Shown here one piece after another: positions 61,584 to 64,000 of a stretch of 64,000 nucleotides of DNA. A model generated the notes under the pieces. The model searched no databases and was not told the origin of the DNA. It was given only the letters and a program-made list of their open reading frames with translations. The stretch is taken from the NCBI RefSeq assembly GCF_900105765.1, contig NZ_FNTX01000001.1, positions 1,398,387 to 1,462,386 on the forward strand, read 5' to 3'. How positions within the stretch are numbered: the stretch's first letter is position 1; the number at the start of each line of letters is the position of its first letter. The position numbers and the translations under genes were made by a program. The stretch comes from Ruania alba (GTDB taxonomy: Bacteria > Actinomycetota > Actinomycetes > Actinomycetales > Beutenbergiaceae).

Positions 61584-62710
61584 GCCTCGACGGCACGGCC
61601 GGGCGGCTCGGTGATGTGCTGCTGGGCGCCGTGGGAGCCTGCGGCATCGACCTTCCGGGCGGGGCCGAGGCCGAGGCCGCGCGTGCCCGCCTGGCACTGC
61701 CGCGCAGCCGGAAGGCGTGCGTGGTCCTGGTGGACGGCCTCGGCGCCTACAACCTGGTTGATCGGGCCTCCCGCGCGCCGTTCCTCAGCGGTGAGGAGCG
61801 GTTGCGTTCCGTGCGGACGACCTTCCCGTCCACCACCGCCACCAACGTGACCTACCTGGGCACCGGGCGGGAAGGGGGACGCACGCGGATGCTGGGCTAC
61901 ACGGTGCGAGGCGGCGGTGGGGGTCTGCTGAACCTGGTGTCCTGGAACGGCACGGCTGACCCGGAGCAGTGGCAACCGGAGGCGACGGTGTTCGAGCGAC
62001 TGGAGCGAGCCGGGCATGTGGCGGTCAGTGTCGGGCCCTGGCGCTTCGCCGACTCGGGCCTGACCCGCGCGGCGTTGCGCGGTGGCGAGTACAGCCCGGC
62101 ACAGTCACTGCCGGAGCGGGTGGACACCGCGCTGCGTGAGCTCCGGGACCCGCACGTGGATGTCGTCTACCTGTACTGGGGTGAGTTGGACGCCATCGGG
62201 CACCGGGCCGGTTGGCAGTGCGCGGAGTGGTCCGACGAGCTTGAGGCAATCGACACCGAACTTGCCCGCTTGGCTCGGATGCTGCCACCGGGCACTCTGC
62301 TCATGGTGACGGCCGACCACGGGATGGTCGACGTCCCGGCGACCGAACGCACCGATATCGCCGAGGACGACAGGCTCCGTCGAGATGTCGACCTGGTCGC
62401 TGGGGAGCCCCGTGCCGTGCACCTGTACACCCGGCCCGGGCGGGCGGACCAGGTGGCTGCGCGGTGGCGGGAAGTGCTCGGCGACTCTGTGGACGTGCGT
62501 GCACGTGCCGAACTTCTGACCTCCGGCCTCATCGGTGACGTCACCCCTCAGGCGAGGGACGTCGTCGGGGACGTGGTGGTGATCGCACGCGGCAGGCACG
62601 CCGTCGTCGACTCGCGCAGCCAGAGTGCCTCGTCCCTGGCCCTGATCGGGATGCACGGTGCGCTCACTGCCGAGGAGACGACTGTCCCGCTGGTGACGGT
62701 AGCCGGCTAG
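61580..62710 (+). CDS. Type I phosphodiesterase/nucleotide pyrophosphatase family protein (alkaline phosphatase fold)
   Basis: A 376-residue metal-dependent phosphoesterase. The metal and nucleophile positions of the superfamily are complete: Asp in LVDGLGAYN, Thr nucleophile in TTFPSTTATN, Asp/His in GELDAIGHRAGW, Asp-His in TADHGMVD and a final His in GMHGAL. There is no signal peptide, so it is cytoplasmic, unlike many relatives. Natural substrate unknown; nucleotide or phospholipid diesters are typical. ATG 61580 overlaps the DUF5998 stop. It converges on sepH with 5 nt between stops. Confidence 0.88.
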   Translation: MSLDGTAGRLGDVLLGAVGACGIDLPGGAEAEAARARLALPRSRKACVVLVDGLGAYNLVDRASRAPFLSGEERLRSVRTTFPSTTATNVTYLGTGREGGRTRMLGYTVRGGGGGLLNLVSWNGTADPEQWQPEATVFERLERAGHVAVSVGPWRFADSGLTRAALRGGEYSPAQSLPERVDTALRELRDPHVDVVYLYWGELDAIGHRAGWQCAEWSDELEAIDTELARLARMLPPGTLLMVTADHGMVDVPATERTDIAEDDRLRRDVDLVAGEPRAVHLYTRPGRADQVAARWREVLGDSVDVRARAELLTSGLIGDVTPQARDVVGDVVVIARGRHAVVDSRSQSASSLALIGMHGALTAEETTVPLVTVAG

Positions 62711-62715
62711 CGGCC

Positions 62716-63801
62716 TCAGTCGTTCTTGGCGCCGAAGACGATCTCGTCCCAGGACGGCACACTCGTGCGCCGTCGTCGCGTCCGCCGGGGGCGTTCCCCC
62801 GACTCCCGGGTGGTGTCGCGGGCCTGCGAGCCGTCCTGATCGTCAGAGTCCTCGGTGGAGGTGGGCTTCTGTGGGGCGTGCAGGACTGTCGCGTCCGGTC
62901 GTTCCTCGGGGTGCGAGGCAGGCGGGTGCGCCGGTGGTGGATCGTCCCAGAGCATCGGCTCGTGGACGTCGTCCTCCTCTGGGTCGGCCACCGGCTGGCG
63001 GACGCCACGGCTCGCGGACAGCTGGTCCAGGAGCGCCTCCGTCTGGTCCGCATCATCGGCCGCATCCGTTGCATCGGCACTGGGTTCGCCCTCGGAGCCG
63101 TCGCCCTCTTCGGCGGGCCGCAGCGCTGCGTCCACGGCGTGCAACGAGCCCGTGATGTCGACGTCGTCGGTCGCCTCGATGTCGTAGACCGGGCTACCGC
63201 CGCGGACGGCGGACAGGTGCCGACGCGGCCCGTCCGAGACAGGCCACTCGGTCTCGGAGAGCCAGCGGCTCTCGTCGTCCAGGGCCGTGAGCATGCGCGC
63301 GGACAGATCGACCTGCCACGTCGCCTCCCGCTCCCGCTCACCGGCCACGAACCGGGCTACCAGGACCCACGGATCCTGCCCGGTACGGCGGGAGTCCCAG
63401 ACGATCGAGTCTGCCTCCACCCCGCGCGACGCGAGCCGGTCCACCACCACGTCCGACAAGACGGGCGCGCCGGACTCACGGCTGATCGTCAGGGCTCGCG
63501 CCCGCTGACTGACGTGCTGGCGCTCGGCGATGACAGGCCCCTCATATCGCCGGATGGTCTCCAGTGGGACGCCCGAATCGGCGGCGATGTCCTCGGCGCT
63601 GGCTCCAGCGCGGATCATCACCTGGATCTCCCGCGGACGCACCGCACCTTCGGTGCGCACCTTCTCCAGGTGCGGCCGATCCCGGCGTACCGCCGCCCGG
63701 AGCGCGTCGTCGATCACCAGGCGGTAGCGCTCGCCTTCGGGACCCATCAGGACGAGGTGTTCCGCGTCCGTGTGGATCCCTACAAGTTCCAACTCGACCA
63801 T
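62716..63801 (-). CDS. sepH: Septation protein SepH (DUF3071)
   Basis: Cell division protein that binds FtsZ and stimulates its assembly in Streptomyces and mycobacteria. In the 361-residue product the N-terminal DUF3071 domain (1-165) contains the helix-turn-helix-like REIQVMIRAGASAEDIAADSGVPLETIRRYEGPV. An acidic, low-complexity linker follows (about 200-330). The last residues RRTSVPSWDEIVFGAKND are the conserved C-terminal tail thought to mediate interaction. ATG 63801 has GGAGG four nt upstream. A TAGCAT box at 63986-63981 may be its -10; otherwise 63802-64000 shows nothing. Confidence 0.93.
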   Translation of the reverse strand: MVELELVGIHTDAEHLVLMGPEGERYRLVIDDALRAAVRRDRPHLEKVRTEGAVRPREIQVMIRAGASAEDIAADSGVPLETIRRYEGPVIAERQHVSQRARALTISRESGAPVLSDVVVDRLASRGVEADSIVWDSRRTGQDPWVLVARFVAGEREREATWQVDLSARMLTALDDESRWLSETEWPVSDGPRRHLSAVRGGSPVYDIEATDDVDITGSLHAVDAALRPAEEGDGSEGEPSADATDAADDADQTEALLDQLSASRGVRQPVADPEEDDVHEPMLWDDPPPAHPPASHPEERPDATVLHAPQKPTSTEDSDDQDGSQARDTTRESGERPRRTRRRRTSVPSWDEIVFGAKND

Positions 63802-64000
63802 GTCGCCTCCGTGCTCGGCTCCGACGAGCCGATCTTCAGCTCGTCTCGAGCCTGCCAGGTTCAGGCGGTTCGACGGCGGATTCCCGGCGGTGTGGCGGCC
63901 GATCCGGCTCGGACGCGCCGTGCGTTCGAACCGTACGCAGCCACAGGCGACCCCTGGATCGCCGTGAACCGACGCCCTCGATGCTATGCCATGGGCGATC

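Noticed and set aside
1-64000. tRNA, rRNA, insertion sequence, prophage, toxin-antitoxin or defence genes
   Set aside because: I looked through all gaps and frames and found no cloverleaf, rRNA core, transposase, integrase, or defence-type domain. The window is ordinary core chromosome.

Overview
This window comes from a high-GC actinobacterium. The evidence is a strong G/C third-codon bias, many GTG starts, an aa3/bcc respiratory supercomplex with a diheme cytochrome c, PASTA kinase, SepH, DUF3043, DUF4191, DUF4192, DUF5998 and DUF7455 proteins, and class II DAHP synthase. Gene content fits Micrococcales (the Ruania/Beutenbergia/Georgenia area is my guess, made without any search). It is almost entirely core chromosome: I see no insertion sequence, prophage, CRISPR array, rRNA or tRNA. 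Much of 3.8-46 kb follows the order of Mycobacterium tuberculosis Rv2173-Rv2220 (idsA2, Rv2175c, pknL, aroG, fadD15, Rv2191, trpD, ctaE-qcrCAB, ctaC, Rv2204c/Rv2205c, pepB, dlaT, Rv2216, lipB, lipA, Rv2219, Rv2219A, glnA1). Layout: (1) 0-3.6 kb, the tail of a probable polysaccharide lyase, then a nagZ-namZ pair for exo-type removal of GlcNAc and MurNAc from peptidoglycan, behind a sigma-70 promoter with a 16-bp palindrome in its spacer. (2) 3.8-15.6 kb, nitrogen and lipoate/2-oxoacid metabolism: glnA with a GlnR-like site, RDD and DUF4191 membrane proteins, lipA, lipB, a degenerate kinase-like membrane protein, a TIGR01777 reductase, then pepA-lpd-E2. LipB and LipA make the cofactor used by the E2 here and by GcvH at 47.7 kb. 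(3) 15.7-22 kb, two small membrane proteins, pyrD, an aldo/keto reductase, DUF3043, glycerate kinase, an A-type Fe-S carrier and an FKBP lipoprotein. (4) 22-30.6 kb, aerobic respiration: ctaC-ctaD-ctaF on + faces ctaE-qcrC-qcrA-qcrB on -, with sodA between them. (5) 30.8-38.4 kb, a receiver-like protein coupled to trpD, a lone Lrp-type ligand-binding domain, a DnaQ-type exonuclease/GIY-YIG nuclease fusion, fadD15, and a PPi-type phosphofructokinase. (6) 38.5-46 kb, aroG (frameshifted), a molybdopterin-domain protein, a four-PASTA Ser/Thr kinase, a four-LysM transglycosylase, an Rv2175c-like DNA-binding protein, and a polyprenyl synthase (frameshifted). (7) 46-64 kb, DUF4192, USP, gcvH, sigA with an ECF(SigR/SigH)-type promoter, ferritin with tandem iron-box-like sites, parE, two tandem-GNAT proteins, a YhhN protein, parC, a GNAT/acyl-CoA-synthetase fusion, DUF5998, a phosphodiesterase and sepH. 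Two themes recur. First, at least fifteen genes have a TAnnnT-type -10 hexamer exactly 6-7 nt before the start codon, predicting leaderless mRNAs. Second, three genes (aroG, idsA and, less surely, the exonuclease/GIY-YIG gene) carry an apparent one-base loss in a short G/C run, which looks more like sequence error than three independent mutations.
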